Assembly: GCF_000424625.1 (NCBI RefSeq)
Contig: NZ_AUKG01000002.1
Span: forward strand, 1,240,001-1,304,000
Direction: 5' to 3'
DNA length: 64,000 nt
From: Conexibacter woesei Iso977N
GTDB taxonomy: Bacteria; Actinomycetota; Thermoleophilia; Solirubrobacterales; Solirubrobacteraceae
Shown here in pieces: positions 9,084 to 16,766 of the stretch. The number at the start of each line of letters is the position of its first letter. Position 1 is the first letter of the stretch. The notes beneath the pieces were generated by a model. That model was given only the letters and a program-made list of their open reading frames with translations, was not told the DNA's origin and ran no database searches. The position numbers were made by a program, and so were the translations under genes.

Positions 9084-9481
9084 TCGCCGATGATCAGCAG
9101 CGCGTTCCCGTCGGGATCATGGAGGCGGAACATCGACGGGGTCGGGCCGGTGACGGTGGCGCCGCCGAGCTGGACGGTCACGTCCGAGCCCGGGGTCGCC
9201 AGCGGCGACGGCGAGCGACCGGCCGACGTCTGCTCCGCGTGCGCCGCCGCGATGTCGGCGACGGTGATCAACAACCCGGTGTCGACACCGACACCATCGC
9301 TGACGCCCGACAGCGCGATCCCGCACACGCCGTCCGGCGGGAACAGCTCGATCCAGCGCGAGCCGTCGCCGTACGGGAAGTCCGCGCGCTTGGCGAAGCC
9401 GAGCGACTCGTAGAACGCGATCGAGCGGTCCGGGTCCGTCGTCGGGACCAGGACGAGATGGATGCGGCCGACGGTGGTCAT
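9080..9481 (-). CDS. VOC/glyoxalase-fold protein
   Basis: 133 residues from ATG 9481. It has the two beta-alpha-beta-beta-beta units of the vicinal oxygen chelate superfamily: RIHLVLVPTTDPDRSIAFYE at the start, then WIELFPPDG, GLLITVADIAAAHAE and FRLHDPDGNALLIIGD at the end. The His, Glu and terminal DPDGN positions fit metal-binding dioxygenase or lyase relatives, but the substrate is unknown. It sits between convergent gadB, with which it shares a CTAG stop, and an alpha/beta hydrolase on the same strand 46 bases upstream. Confidence 0.85.
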   Translation of the reverse strand: MTTVGRIHLVLVPTTDPDRSIAFYESLGFAKRADFPYGDGSRWIELFPPDGVCGIALSGVSDGVGVDTGLLITVADIAAAHAEQTSAGRSPSPLATPGSDVTVQLGGATVTGPTPSMFRLHDPDGNALLIIGD

Positions 9482-9527
9482 GTCCCTCAGACGGCGCGAG
9501 CCGCCGGAACTCACCGCACCCGCAGAC

Positions 9528-10466
9528 CTACCCCTCCAGGAACTCCTCGACCAGCGCGTTGAACGCCGCCGGGCGCTCGAACATCGCGACGTGCCCCGTG
9601 TCCTCGTACACCACGACCCGCGCATTCGGGATCAGCTCGCCGAACTTCCAGGCGTCGCGCACCGGGACCAGCGGGTCGTCCTCGCCCCACACGACCAGCG
9701 TCGGTGCCGCGATCTCCTGCAGCCGCTCGCGGATCGGGTAGTCGGTCAGCGCGTCGAACGCGTCGATGAACCCCGGCTTCCCGGCACCCCGCAGCTGCTC
9801 GCTCGCCAGCGCCGCCGGCAGCCGCTCCGGGTGCGCGGCGACGACCGACAGCATCGCCTTCCGGGATCGCGGCCGCCGCGACAGCTCGTCGGACCGCGAC
9901 GCCAGCCACCCGGACGTCATCGCCAGCGCGCGACCCAGCGGCGCGACCGCGCGGTAGAGCGAGCGCTGGGACTCGATCGTCAGCCCCGCCGCGCTGACCA
10001 GCACCAGCCGGTCGATCCGCGTCCCGAACGCGAGCGCCAGCTCCAGCCCGATGAACCCGCCCATCGAGTTGCCGACGACGACCGCGCGCGACACGCCCAA
10101 CCGCGACAGCAGCTCGTCGACCGCGGCGGCATAGCCCGAGATCGTGATCCTCTCCCGCGGCATCGGCGACGCGCCGAACCCCGGCAGGTCCATCGCGATG
10201 CAGCGCCACCCGGCGGCGCTGAAGAACGGCAGGTTCTCCAGCCAGTTCTGCCACGAGCCGCTCAACCCGTGGATGAACACGATCGTCCCGCGCGCCGGCC
10301 CGGAGTCGACCCCCGGCCCGATGTCGATCACGTTCATCGGGACGCCGCCGACCTCGACCCAGCGCTGGTAGGCGCGCCAGTCGATGTCCAACCAGGCGCT
10401 CCGACCTGCCGGTCCGTATAGGTCTACTGACACGGTGGCCCGCTCGGGCGTCACTGCGCTCGCCAT
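9528..10466 (-). CDS. Alpha/beta hydrolase
   Basis: 312 residues. The alpha/beta hydrolase fold is clear: FIHGLSGSWQNW (oxyanion loop), AMDLPGFGASP, nucleophile elbow VGNSMGGFIG with Ser134, acidic residue in WGEDDPLVP and catalytic His in EDTGHVAMFE. It lacks a signal peptide and is probably cytosolic. The closest family style is the C-C bond hydrolase/esterase group (MhpC/BphD-like), but the substrate is not readable. A TTATCG hexamer 7 bases before the ATG suggests a leaderless message. It is divergent from the HAD gene at 10539. Confidence 0.85.
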   Translation of the reverse strand: MASAVTPERATVSVDLYGPAGRSAWLDIDWRAYQRWVEVGGVPMNVIDIGPGVDSGPARGTIVFIHGLSGSWQNWLENLPFFSAAGWRCIAMDLPGFGASPMPRERITISGYAAAVDELLSRLGVSRAVVVGNSMGGFIGLELALAFGTRIDRLVLVSAAGLTIESQRSLYRAVAPLGRALAMTSGWLASRSDELSRRPRSRKAMLSVVAAHPERLPAALASEQLRGAGKPGFIDAFDALTDYPIRERLQEIAAPTLVVWGEDDPLVPVRDAWKFGELIPNARVVVYEDTGHVAMFERPAAFNALVEEFLEG

Positions 10467-10471
10467 GCCCC

Positions 10472-10479
10472 TACGATAA
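10472..10479. promoter_or_regulatory. Overlapping divergent -10 elements
   Basis: On the minus strand TTATCG (10479-10474) ends 7 bases before the hydrolase ATG at 10466. On the plus strand TACGAT (10472-10477) could serve the HAD gene with a leader of about 55 bases. The two hexamers share four base pairs, so RNA polymerase could not occupy both at once. Confidence 0.35.
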
Positions 10480-10538
10480 GTCACACCGTTCGGGTCGGCA
10501 GGGGAGACGGCCGCGCGGAACCACCACCAGGGGTCACC

Positions 10539-11108
10539 ATGCGCATCGCCATCGACATCGATTCCACGCTCCACCACTACTGGGATCTGCTCTCGGACGC
10601 CGCCGTCCGCCGCTTCGGCATCGAGCTGCCCTACGAGGAGCAGTTCGACTGGGGCATCACCCGCCTCAAGCCCGAGCAGCTGAAGTGCTGCATCAACGAG
10701 ACCCACCAGGACGACGTCATCCTCGCCGGCCGCCCGTACCCGGGCGCGATCGAGGCCGTCAACGCGTGGGCCGCCGCCGGCCACTTCATCCACATCACGA
10801 GCCACCGCGCGACGACCGCCCATGACGCGACCGTCGAGTGGCTCAACGCGATCGGCCTGCGCTTCGACGAGCTCTACTGCTCCTACGACAAGGTCACGCA
10901 GTGCGAGGCGATCGGCATCGACCTGCTGATCGACGACAGCCCGACGAACATCCAGCGCGCGCTGGACGCGGGCATCGCCGTCGCCACGATCCGCCACCCG
11001 TGGAACGACGACGTGTGCGACACCGAGGACGTCGTCTCGGCCACCGATTGGCCGCAGCTGGCCCTCAAGCTGCAGCCGATCATGTCTGCGCACCACACAT
11101 TGGCGTAG
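10539..11108 (+). CDS. HAD-superfamily 5'-nucleotidase-like phosphatase
   Basis: 189 residues. HAD motif I is DIDST at residues 6-10 (nucleophile Asp6, acid/base Asp8), motif II is HITSHR and motif IV is LLIDDSPTN. A helical cap (about 15-60) lies between motifs I and II, as in the 5'(3')-deoxyribonucleotidase/YqfW group. It would remove phosphate from a nucleotide or small phosphoester; the substrate is not certain. Start ATG 10539 is preceded by CAGGGG at a plausible ribosome-binding distance. Confidence 0.8.
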   Translation: MRIAIDIDSTLHHYWDLLSDAAVRRFGIELPYEEQFDWGITRLKPEQLKCCINETHQDDVILAGRPYPGAIEAVNAWAAAGHFIHITSHRATTAHDATVEWLNAIGLRFDELYCSYDKVTQCEAIGIDLLIDDSPTNIQRALDAGIAVATIRHPWNDDVCDTEDVVSATDWPQLALKLQPIMSAHHTLA

Positions 11109-11153
11109 CCACCTTCGCTTGAAGGGCGGCCGCCTGGGAGACTTCCCCCGCGG

Positions 11154-12116
11154 ATGGCCGACACGACCCGCTCACGCAGCACCCTGCGCGCCGACGACGC
11201 CGCTCCCGCGCGGATCGACGACGACGACCGGCTCGCGCTCGCCGACGGCGACCCCACGCCGCAGGCGCCGATCCGGCGCCTCGACGGCGACGCCCAGGAC
11301 CTGCGTCCCTACCTCGCGCCGATCGAGACCGAGCGCCAGGTCACCGACTGGGGCCGCAGCGAGCGCGTCGAGGGCTTCTTCGACAGGACGCTCTACGACT
11401 TCTACTACAACTTGTGGTTCCGCTGCGAGGTCGAGGGCATCGAGCACGTCCCGGCCGAGGGCGGTGCGTTGTTGGTGTCCAACCACTCGGGCGCGCTGCC
11501 GCCCGACGCGCCGATGATCGCCAAGGCGATCAGGGAGGAGAGCGCCAACCCGCGGCCGCTGCACCTCACGATGGAGCACTTCTTCAAGGGCTATCCCGGG
11601 CTCTCGATGCTGCTGCCGAAGATCGGCGGCGTCCCCGCGCACCCGGCCAACGTCCATCGCCTGCTGGCCGACGAGCAGCAGCTCGTGCTCGTCTTCCCGG
11701 AGGGCCGCAAGGGCAGCGAGAAGCTCTACAAGGAGCGCTACCGCCTGCGCCGCTTCGGCCGCGGCGGCTTCGTCGAGGCGGCGATGCGCGCCCGCGCGCC
11801 GATCGTCCCGATCGCCCTGGTCGGCGCGGAGGAGGCGATGCCGATCTTCGCCCACGTGTCCGCCCTTCAGAAGCTGACCGGTTTGATCTACTTCCCGATC
11901 ACCCCGTTGTTCCCGCACTTCGGCCTGCTCGGGACGCTCTACCTGCCGGCCAAGTTCAAGATCCGCTTCCTGCCACCGGTCCGGACCGACGACCTCGGCG
12001 ACGAGCCCTGGGAGGACCAGGCGCTGGTCCAGACGATCGCGCACGACATCCGCGCGACGATCCAGGACGAGCTGCTCGACATGCTCGGCAGGCGCAGGTC
12101 GGTGTGGTTCGGATGA
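11154..12116 (+). CDS. Lysophospholipid acyltransferase family protein (PlsC-like)
   Basis: 320 residues. The PlsC acyltransferase motifs are visible: SNHSGALPPD (motif I, with an unusually wide His-Asp spacing of six residues rather than four), FPEGRKGSEKLYKERYRLRRF (motif III region) and IVPIALVG (motif IV). It has no obvious transmembrane helix; a peripheral membrane location is likely. The spacing NHSG-x-x-P-x-D is typical of an actinobacterial subgroup, so it need not be a classical 1-acylglycerol-3-phosphate acyltransferase. It overlaps the next gene (ATGA), and an acyltransferase-epimerase pair of this kind is common in actinobacteria. Confidence 0.83.
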   Translation: MADTTRSRSTLRADDAAPARIDDDDRLALADGDPTPQAPIRRLDGDAQDLRPYLAPIETERQVTDWGRSERVEGFFDRTLYDFYYNLWFRCEVEGIEHVPAEGGALLVSNHSGALPPDAPMIAKAIREESANPRPLHLTMEHFFKGYPGLSMLLPKIGGVPAHPANVHRLLADEQQLVLVFPEGRKGSEKLYKERYRLRRFGRGGFVEAAMRARAPIVPIALVGAEEAMPIFAHVSALQKLTGLIYFPITPLFPHFGLLGTLYLPAKFKIRFLPPVRTDDLGDEPWEDQALVQTIAHDIRATIQDELLDMLGRRRSVWFG

Positions 12117-13414
12117 CCGCCTCGCGACGCATCCTCATCACGGGCCTCTCCACCTACTGGGGCGGCCGCCTCGCGCAGGCGCTGGAGCGCAACCCGGAGA
12201 TCGAGACCGTCATCGGGATCGACCGCACGCCGCCCAAGCTCGCGCTCGAGCGCACCGAGTTCGTGCAGGTCTCCGACGCGCACTCGCTGATCCGCCGGAT
12301 CGTCGATGCGGCCGAGATCGACACGATCGTCGACACGCGCCTGGTCGTCGACTCGATCGTGACGAGCCGCTCGCGTGCCCACGAGAACAACGTCATCGGC
12401 ACGATGAACGTGCTCGCGGCGGCCGGCGGGCCGGGCAGCCCGGTCAAGAAGTTGGTGTTCAAGTCGTCGGCCCGCTACTACGGCGCCGAGCAGGACGACC
12501 CTGCGTTCTTCACCGAGGACATGCGCCGCCCGCACGCGCCGAGGACGCCGATCGAGCGCGACATCGGCGAGGCCGAGGCCAACGTCCGCGACTTCGCCCA
12601 CAAGAACCGCGACACGACCGTCACCGTCCTGCGCTTCGCCAACGCGCTCGGCCCGGACCTCAAGACGTCCTGGCAGACGTTCCTGAACCTGCCGGCGATC
12701 CCGTCGATCCTCGGCTTCGACCCGCGCATCCAGTTCATCCACGAGGACGACATGGCCAACTGCCTCGAGCACGCGGTCAAGTACGACCTGCCCGGGACGT
12801 TCAACTGCGGAGCCGACGGCGTCCTGGTCCTGAGCGAGGTCATCGACCTGCTGGGCAAGCAGAACCTCCCGATCCTGCCGCCGTGGGGGACCGGCCTGGC
12901 GACGAACATCGCCCGCCGCGCCGGGCTGCCGCTCCAGGCCGAGATGCTGCCGCAGCTGCGCTTCGGCCGCGCGGTCGACAACCGCCGCTACAAGGCGACC
13001 GGCTTCGTCTACCAGCACACGACCCGCGAGGCAGTCCTGAAGCTGCGCGAGCAGCAGCGCCTGGAGCCGATCCTGCGCGGCGTGACGGGCAGCGCCTACC
13101 GCTACGAATCGGCGGTCGAGGAGTTCCTGCGCTTCAGCCCGAGCGTCCACCAGGCCAACGCGCGGCCGCAGATCGCGCCCGCCAACAGCGCCCCGCGCGC
13201 CAAGTTGGCGACCGAGCAGCAGATCGCCGTGGCGCCGCAGGCCGACACGCCCTACGCGTCGCTGCCGGCGCGCGAGATCATCGCCGTGCTCCCGTCGCTG
13301 AGCCAAGAAGACCTGAAGAAGCTGCGCGATCACGAGGCCGCCAACGCGGCCCGGAGCACCGTGCTGGACGGGATCGACCGGCTTCTGGAGCGTCCAGCGC
13401 CGTCCGCGCGCTGA
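12113..13414 (+). CDS. NAD-dependent epimerase/dehydratase (SDR) with helical C-terminal tail
   Basis: 433 residues from ATG 12113. The N-terminal 300 residues are an extended SDR: ILITGLSTYWGGRLA (a changed GxxGxxG loop), IGIDR, KLVFKSSARYYG (Ser/Tyr region) and RFANALGP. The classic YxxxK is not clearly present, so catalysis is uncertain and a binding role is possible. The tail contains LPAREIIAVLPSLSQEDLKK and then EAANAARSTVL; such Ala-rich hairpins recur in actinobacterial proteins and may mediate protein contacts. It is translationally coupled to the acyltransferase, hinting at envelope lipid or glycolipid metabolism. Confidence 0.8.
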   Translation: MTASRRILITGLSTYWGGRLAQALERNPEIETVIGIDRTPPKLALERTEFVQVSDAHSLIRRIVDAAEIDTIVDTRLVVDSIVTSRSRAHENNVIGTMNVLAAAGGPGSPVKKLVFKSSARYYGAEQDDPAFFTEDMRRPHAPRTPIERDIGEAEANVRDFAHKNRDTTVTVLRFANALGPDLKTSWQTFLNLPAIPSILGFDPRIQFIHEDDMANCLEHAVKYDLPGTFNCGADGVLVLSEVIDLLGKQNLPILPPWGTGLATNIARRAGLPLQAEMLPQLRFGRAVDNRRYKATGFVYQHTTREAVLKLREQQRLEPILRGVTGSAYRYESAVEEFLRFSPSVHQANARPQIAPANSAPRAKLATEQQIAVAPQADTPYASLPAREIIAVLPSLSQEDLKKLRDHEAANAARSTVLDGIDRLLERPAPSAR

Positions 13415-13469
13415 CAGCGCAGCGAGAGAACCGCGCCTTGCAGGGGTTTCGGGTCGCCGGAGGACCCTC

Positions 13470-13475
13470 TACCCT
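13470..13475 (+). promoter_or_regulatory. -10 element (TACCCT) of the L,D-transpeptidase gene
   Basis: TACCCT lies 36 bases before the TTG at 13512, giving a leader of about 30 bases. The same hexamer serves as the likely -10 at 14857-14862 (minus), 18881-18886 and 27021-27026 (minus). Confidence 0.35.
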
Positions 13476-13511
13476 GACAGCGCTCCTCCGGTTCCTCCGT
13501 TCTCCTCACCG

Positions 13512-14561
13512 TTGCCCGCCAGACTCGTCATCGCTGTGACCGCCTTCGCGGCGGCCCTTGTGGCCGTTGCGGCCGCCGTCGTGATCTACGACCACGGGCA
13601 CAAGGACAGGCTCGGGAAGGGCATCACGATCGGTGGGGTGGATGTGTCCGGCCTCACCAAGCCCCAGGCCGAGGCCAAGTTGAGGGCCAACATCCTCGAC
13701 CCGCTGAACAAGACGGTGGTCGTCGACCACGGCTCGCAGCAGTGGCGCCTGACCGCGCGCGAGGCGAAGGTCGCCACCAACCTCGACGCGACCGTCGACG
13801 ACGCGATGACCCGCAGCCGCAAGGGCAACGTCCTGCAGCGCACGTACCGCGGCGTGACCGGTGAGAAGCTCAACGTGAACATCAGGCCGGAGGTCACGTA
13901 CTCCGACGCGGCGGTCATCCGCCTGCTGGACCGGGTGCGCACGTCGGTCAACCGCCCGGCGATGAACGCGACGATCAAGTACACGATCCAGGGCCCGAGG
14001 ACGACGCCGTCGCACGAGGGCCTCGCGGTCGACGCGACCGCGTTGCACAGGGCGATCAAGGCCTCGCTGGTCTCGCCGCAGTCGACGCGCCGCTTCAGCG
14101 CGAAGACCGAGCACGTGGAGCCGAGGGTCTCGACCGAGCAGATCGTCGCGCAGAACGCGACGACGCTGGTCGTCAACCGCGAGCAGTTCAAGCTGATCGT
14201 CTTCAAGAACCTCAGGCCCGTGAAGAGCTACTCGGTGGCGATCGGCGCGGTCGGCCGCGACACGCCGGCTGGGCTCTACCACATCCAGAACAAGGCGGTG
14301 AACCCCGCCTGGACCGAGCCGAACTCCGACTGGGTCGCGCCGGCCGACCGCGGCAAGGTGATCCCGGGCGGCACGGCCGAGAACCCGCTCAAGGCCCGCT
14401 GGCTGGGCATCTTCGACGGCGCGGGCATCCACGGCGTCGACCCGTCCGAGTACGGGACGATCGGGCATCAGGCCTCCCACGGCTGCGTCCGGATGCGCAT
14501 CGCCGACGTCGAGGACCTCTACCCGCGGGTCCCGGTCGGCGCGCCGATCTTCATCGCCTAG
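13512..14561 (+). CDS. L,D-transpeptidase with peptidoglycan-binding-type domain
   Basis: 349 residues. An N-terminal membrane helix (about 4-26) acts as signal anchor. A PG_binding_4-like domain follows (GGVDVSGLTKPQAEAKLRAN and a second unit to about 215). The C-terminal YkuD domain contains GIHGVDPSEYGTIG and SHGCVRM, with catalytic Cys325 and its partner His. It makes 3-3 (L,D) cross-links or anchors proteins to peptidoglycan outside the membrane. The TTG start at 13512 puts an Arg before the helix; GTG 13536 would cut into it. No good Shine-Dalgarno sequence is seen. Its stop shares CTAG with the convergent 14558 gene. Confidence 0.92.
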   Translation: MPARLVIAVTAFAAALVAVAAAVVIYDHGHKDRLGKGITIGGVDVSGLTKPQAEAKLRANILDPLNKTVVVDHGSQQWRLTAREAKVATNLDATVDDAMTRSRKGNVLQRTYRGVTGEKLNVNIRPEVTYSDAAVIRLLDRVRTSVNRPAMNATIKYTIQGPRTTPSHEGLAVDATALHRAIKASLVSPQSTRRFSAKTEHVEPRVSTEQIVAQNATTLVVNREQFKLIVFKNLRPVKSYSVAIGAVGRDTPAGLYHIQNKAVNPAWTEPNSDWVAPADRGKVIPGGTAENPLKARWLGIFDGAGIHGVDPSEYGTIGHQASHGCVRMRIADVEDLYPRVPVGAPIFIA

Positions 14562-14848
14562 CCGGCGTGAAGGTCGACTTCGCGGATCGCCTCGACCGGG
14601 ACGTCCTCCCAGCCTTCGGCGAGCAGGGAGGCATGGTGGTCGGAGTGGCGAAAGACCAACGTGCCGATGAAGATCCCGTGCGTCTGCTTCCGCATCGCCG
14701 CGTACCACATGGTGGACGCGTCGACGTCGCCCCTCATCCGGTGCCAGGGCTTGGGCGGGTCGTCGTGACGCGGCGCGATGCCTGCCTCGACGAGCTGCTG
14801 CAGCGTCGCGACGCGGCCGTTGTCGGTGTCGATGAAGAAGAGGCCCAC
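14558..14848 (-). CDS. Unknown 96-residue protein, back-to-back with xerD
   Basis: I do not recognise this family. The GTG at 14848 is 8 bases after a TACCCT hexamer, so the message is probably leaderless. The protein looks real by composition: GLFFIDTDNGRVATLQQLVE, PWHRMRGDVD, WYAAMRKQTHGIFIGTLVF and a final acidic stretch. Three Trp, several His and even hydrophobic spacing suggest a small folded cytosolic domain. Its start codon is separated from the xerD ATG on the other strand by one base, and its -10 lies inside xerD. Its stop shares CTAG with the transpeptidase. Confidence 0.6.
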   Translation of the reverse strand: MGLFFIDTDNGRVATLQQLVEAGIAPRHDDPPKPWHRMRGDVDASTMWYAAMRKQTHGIFIGTLVFRHSDHHASLLAEGWEDVPVEAIREVDLHAG

Positions 14849-14849
14849 G

Positions 14850-15833
14850 ATGTCCGAGGGTAGTGCCGCGACCGCCGCGCCGCCGTCGCCCCTGAGCGAC
14901 TCCGCCGAGTCGCCAACGGCTGCGCCGCCGCGCTCGCCCCTGAGCGACTCGTGGACAGAAGCGCTGCGCCTCTTCGAGGCCGACCTGGTCCGCCGCGGCG
15001 CCGCCGTCCGGACGCGGCGCGCCTACGGCTTCGACTGCACGCAGTTCGCGCTCTGGTGCACGCAGTCGGGCTTCGAGCCGACCGACGTCACGACGAAGGT
15101 CCTGCGCCGCTACGCCGCCGCGCTCGGCGAGCGCGACGTCGTCCCGGCCACGGTCGCCCGCAAGCTTGCGGCACTGCGCGCGCTCTACCGGACGCTGCGC
15201 GAGCACGGCCTGATGCCGGCCAACCCGGCCGACCTGGTCCCGGCGCCCAAGAAGCCGAGCAAGCTGCCGCGCGTCCTGAAGGCCGACGAGGTCGCCGCGC
15301 TGCTGGACCGGATCCCGCAGACGACGCCGCTCGACGTCCGCGACCGCGCGCTGTTCGAGCTGGCCTACGCCTGCGGCCTGCGCGCGGAGGAGCTCGTCAA
15401 CCTCGAGGTGCACTCGATGGACTTCGACGCCGAGGAGGTCCGGGTCGAGGGCAAGGGCGGCAAGACCCGCATCGTCCCCGTGGGCGAGGCCGCGGTCCGG
15501 GCGCTGACGCGCTATGTGGAACGGGCGCGCCCCGCGTTGCAGACTGACCGCACCGAGCCGGCTCTGTTCCTGTCGAAGTCCGGCCGGCGCCTGTCGACGA
15601 GCGACGTCCGGCGGCGCCTGCGCGTGTGGTCCCGGCGCGCCGCGCTGCAGGGCGGAGCCCATCCGCACGCGCTCCGGCACTCGTTCGCGACGCACCTCCT
15701 GGACGGTGGCGCGGACCTGCGCGCGATCCAGGAGATGCTCGGTCACAGCAGCATCTCCACGACCCAGATCTACACTCGGGTAGAGTCCGCCAGGCTCAAG
15801 TCCGCGTATGCGGCCGCGCACCCGCGGGCATGA
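14850..15833 (+). CDS. xerD: XerD/XerC-type tyrosine recombinase
   Basis: 327 residues from ATG 14850. All catalytic residues are present: Arg178 (ACGLRAEEL), a Lys in GKGGKTR (201-207), His273 and Arg276 (HALRHSFATHLLDGG), His299 (LGHSS) and Tyr308 (TTQIYT). The SAM-like N-terminal core-binding domain spans about 34-122. It resolves chromosome dimers at dif together with FtsK. The first ~33 residues are an extra Ser/Pro/Ala tail holding a duplicated SPLSDS segment, encoded by a near-identical DNA repeat at about 14887 and 14935. An internal start at GTG/ATG codons further down cannot be excluded. It is followed 15 bases later by a sigma factor gene; no phage genes are nearby, so a housekeeping role fits. 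Confidence 0.9.
   Translation: MSEGSAATAAPPSPLSDSAESPTAAPPRSPLSDSWTEALRLFEADLVRRGAAVRTRRAYGFDCTQFALWCTQSGFEPTDVTTKVLRRYAAALGERDVVPATVARKLAALRALYRTLREHGLMPANPADLVPAPKKPSKLPRVLKADEVAALLDRIPQTTPLDVRDRALFELAYACGLRAEELVNLEVHSMDFDAEEVRVEGKGGKTRIVPVGEAAVRALTRYVERARPALQTDRTEPALFLSKSGRRLSTSDVRRRLRVWSRRAALQGGAHPHALRHSFATHLLDGGADLRAIQEMLGHSSISTTQIYTRVESARLKSAYAAAHPRA
14857..14862 (-). promoter_or_regulatory. -10 element (TACCCT) of the 14848 gene, inside xerD
   Basis: On the minus strand TACCCT ends 8 bases before GTG 14848. It lies within codons 3-5 of xerD, so the two genes should interfere at transcription. Confidence 0.4.
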
Positions 15834-15848
15834 GAGACGGGAACAGGG

Positions 15849-16625
15849 ATGGAGACCAACGTCAAGGCGATCGAGCTTCGCGACCTCTGGAAGCGCTACA
15901 AGGGGACCGGTGACACGCATGCGCGTGAACGGCTCGTCGTGGCGTACTCCCCGCTGGTCAAGTACGTCGCGGGCCGGATGGCCTCCGGCCTGCCCGCGCA
16001 CGTCGAGGAAGCGGACCTCATCTCCTACGGCCTCGTCGGCCTGATCAGCGCGATCGAGCGCTTCGACATGGAGCGCGAGATCAAGTTCGAGACGTACGCG
16101 ATCACGCGCATCCGCGGCGCCATCATCGACGAGCTGCGCTCGCTGGACTGGGTCCCGCGCTCGGTCCGCGCCAAGGCGCGCGAGATCGAGAAGGCCAACA
16201 CGAAGCTCGAGCACCAGCTGCAGCGCGCGCCGACCGACGAGGAGATGGCCAAGGAGCTCGGCGTCGACGTCGACGGCTTCCAGGAGTCGCTGCTGCAGAT
16301 CTCCAACTCGTCGGTCGCCGCCCTGGACGAGCTGTGGACGGTCGGCGACTCGTCCGGCGACGCCGTCTCGTTGCTGGACACCCTGACCGACGAGAACGCG
16401 CCGGACCCGGCCGCGGTCATGGACCAGACGGACCTCAAGGACCGCGTCGCCGACGCGATCGCCCGTCTGCCCGAGCGCGAGAAGCTCGTCGTCGCGCTCT
16501 ACTACTACGAGAACCTCACGCTGCGCGAGATCGGCGAGGTCCTCGGCGTCACCGAGTCACGCATCTCCCAGCTGCACACGAAGGCCGTGCTGCGCCTTCG
16601 CGCTCGCCTCATAGAGACGGAGTAG
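15849..16625 (+). CDS. whiG: RNA polymerase sigma factor, FliA/WhiG type
   Basis: 258 residues. Region 2 (LVKYVAGRMASGLPAHVEEA, then DLISYGLVGLISAIERFD and KFETYAITRIRGAIIDELR), region 3 (RAPTDEEMAKELG) and region 4 (LPEREKLVVALYYYENLTLR, then IGEVLGVTESRISQLHTKA) are all present, as in sigma-28. In Streptomyces the orthologue WhiG controls sporulation; elsewhere FliA controls flagella. Neither function can be chosen from this window, as no flagellar or whi genes are seen. It is 15 bases after xerD, with AGGG before the ATG, and likely shares its transcript. Confidence 0.9.
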   Translation: METNVKAIELRDLWKRYKGTGDTHARERLVVAYSPLVKYVAGRMASGLPAHVEEADLISYGLVGLISAIERFDMEREIKFETYAITRIRGAIIDELRSLDWVPRSVRAKAREIEKANTKLEHQLQRAPTDEEMAKELGVDVDGFQESLLQISNSSVAALDELWTVGDSSGDAVSLLDTLTDENAPDPAAVMDQTDLKDRVADAIARLPEREKLVVALYYYENLTLREIGEVLGVTESRISQLHTKAVLRLRARLIETE

Positions 16626-16637
16626 CCGCCGCCCGGA

Positions 16638-16659
16638 GCCGCCCGCGCGGACGGGCGGC
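16638..16659 (+). terminator. GC-rich hairpin after the sigma factor gene
   Basis: GCCGCCCG and CGGGCGGC form a perfect 8-bp stem with a 6-base loop, 12 bases after the stop. There is no T-tract, which is common in actinobacterial terminators. Confidence 0.5.
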
Positions 16660-16766
16660 ACACCTACGCCTTGCTCCCTTGTGCGGTTTGCCGCTAGGGT
16701 CGCGCCATTCCACACATCAGGCTGCGTGCCTGGGCTGGACGCGGTCCCGAGGAAAGGAGCCTGGGC

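Noticed and set aside
14850-15833. xerD as a phage or integrative-element integrase
   Set aside because: No phage genes, tRNA target or direct repeats are near it. The sigma factor next to it and the residue pattern fit a housekeeping XerC/D.
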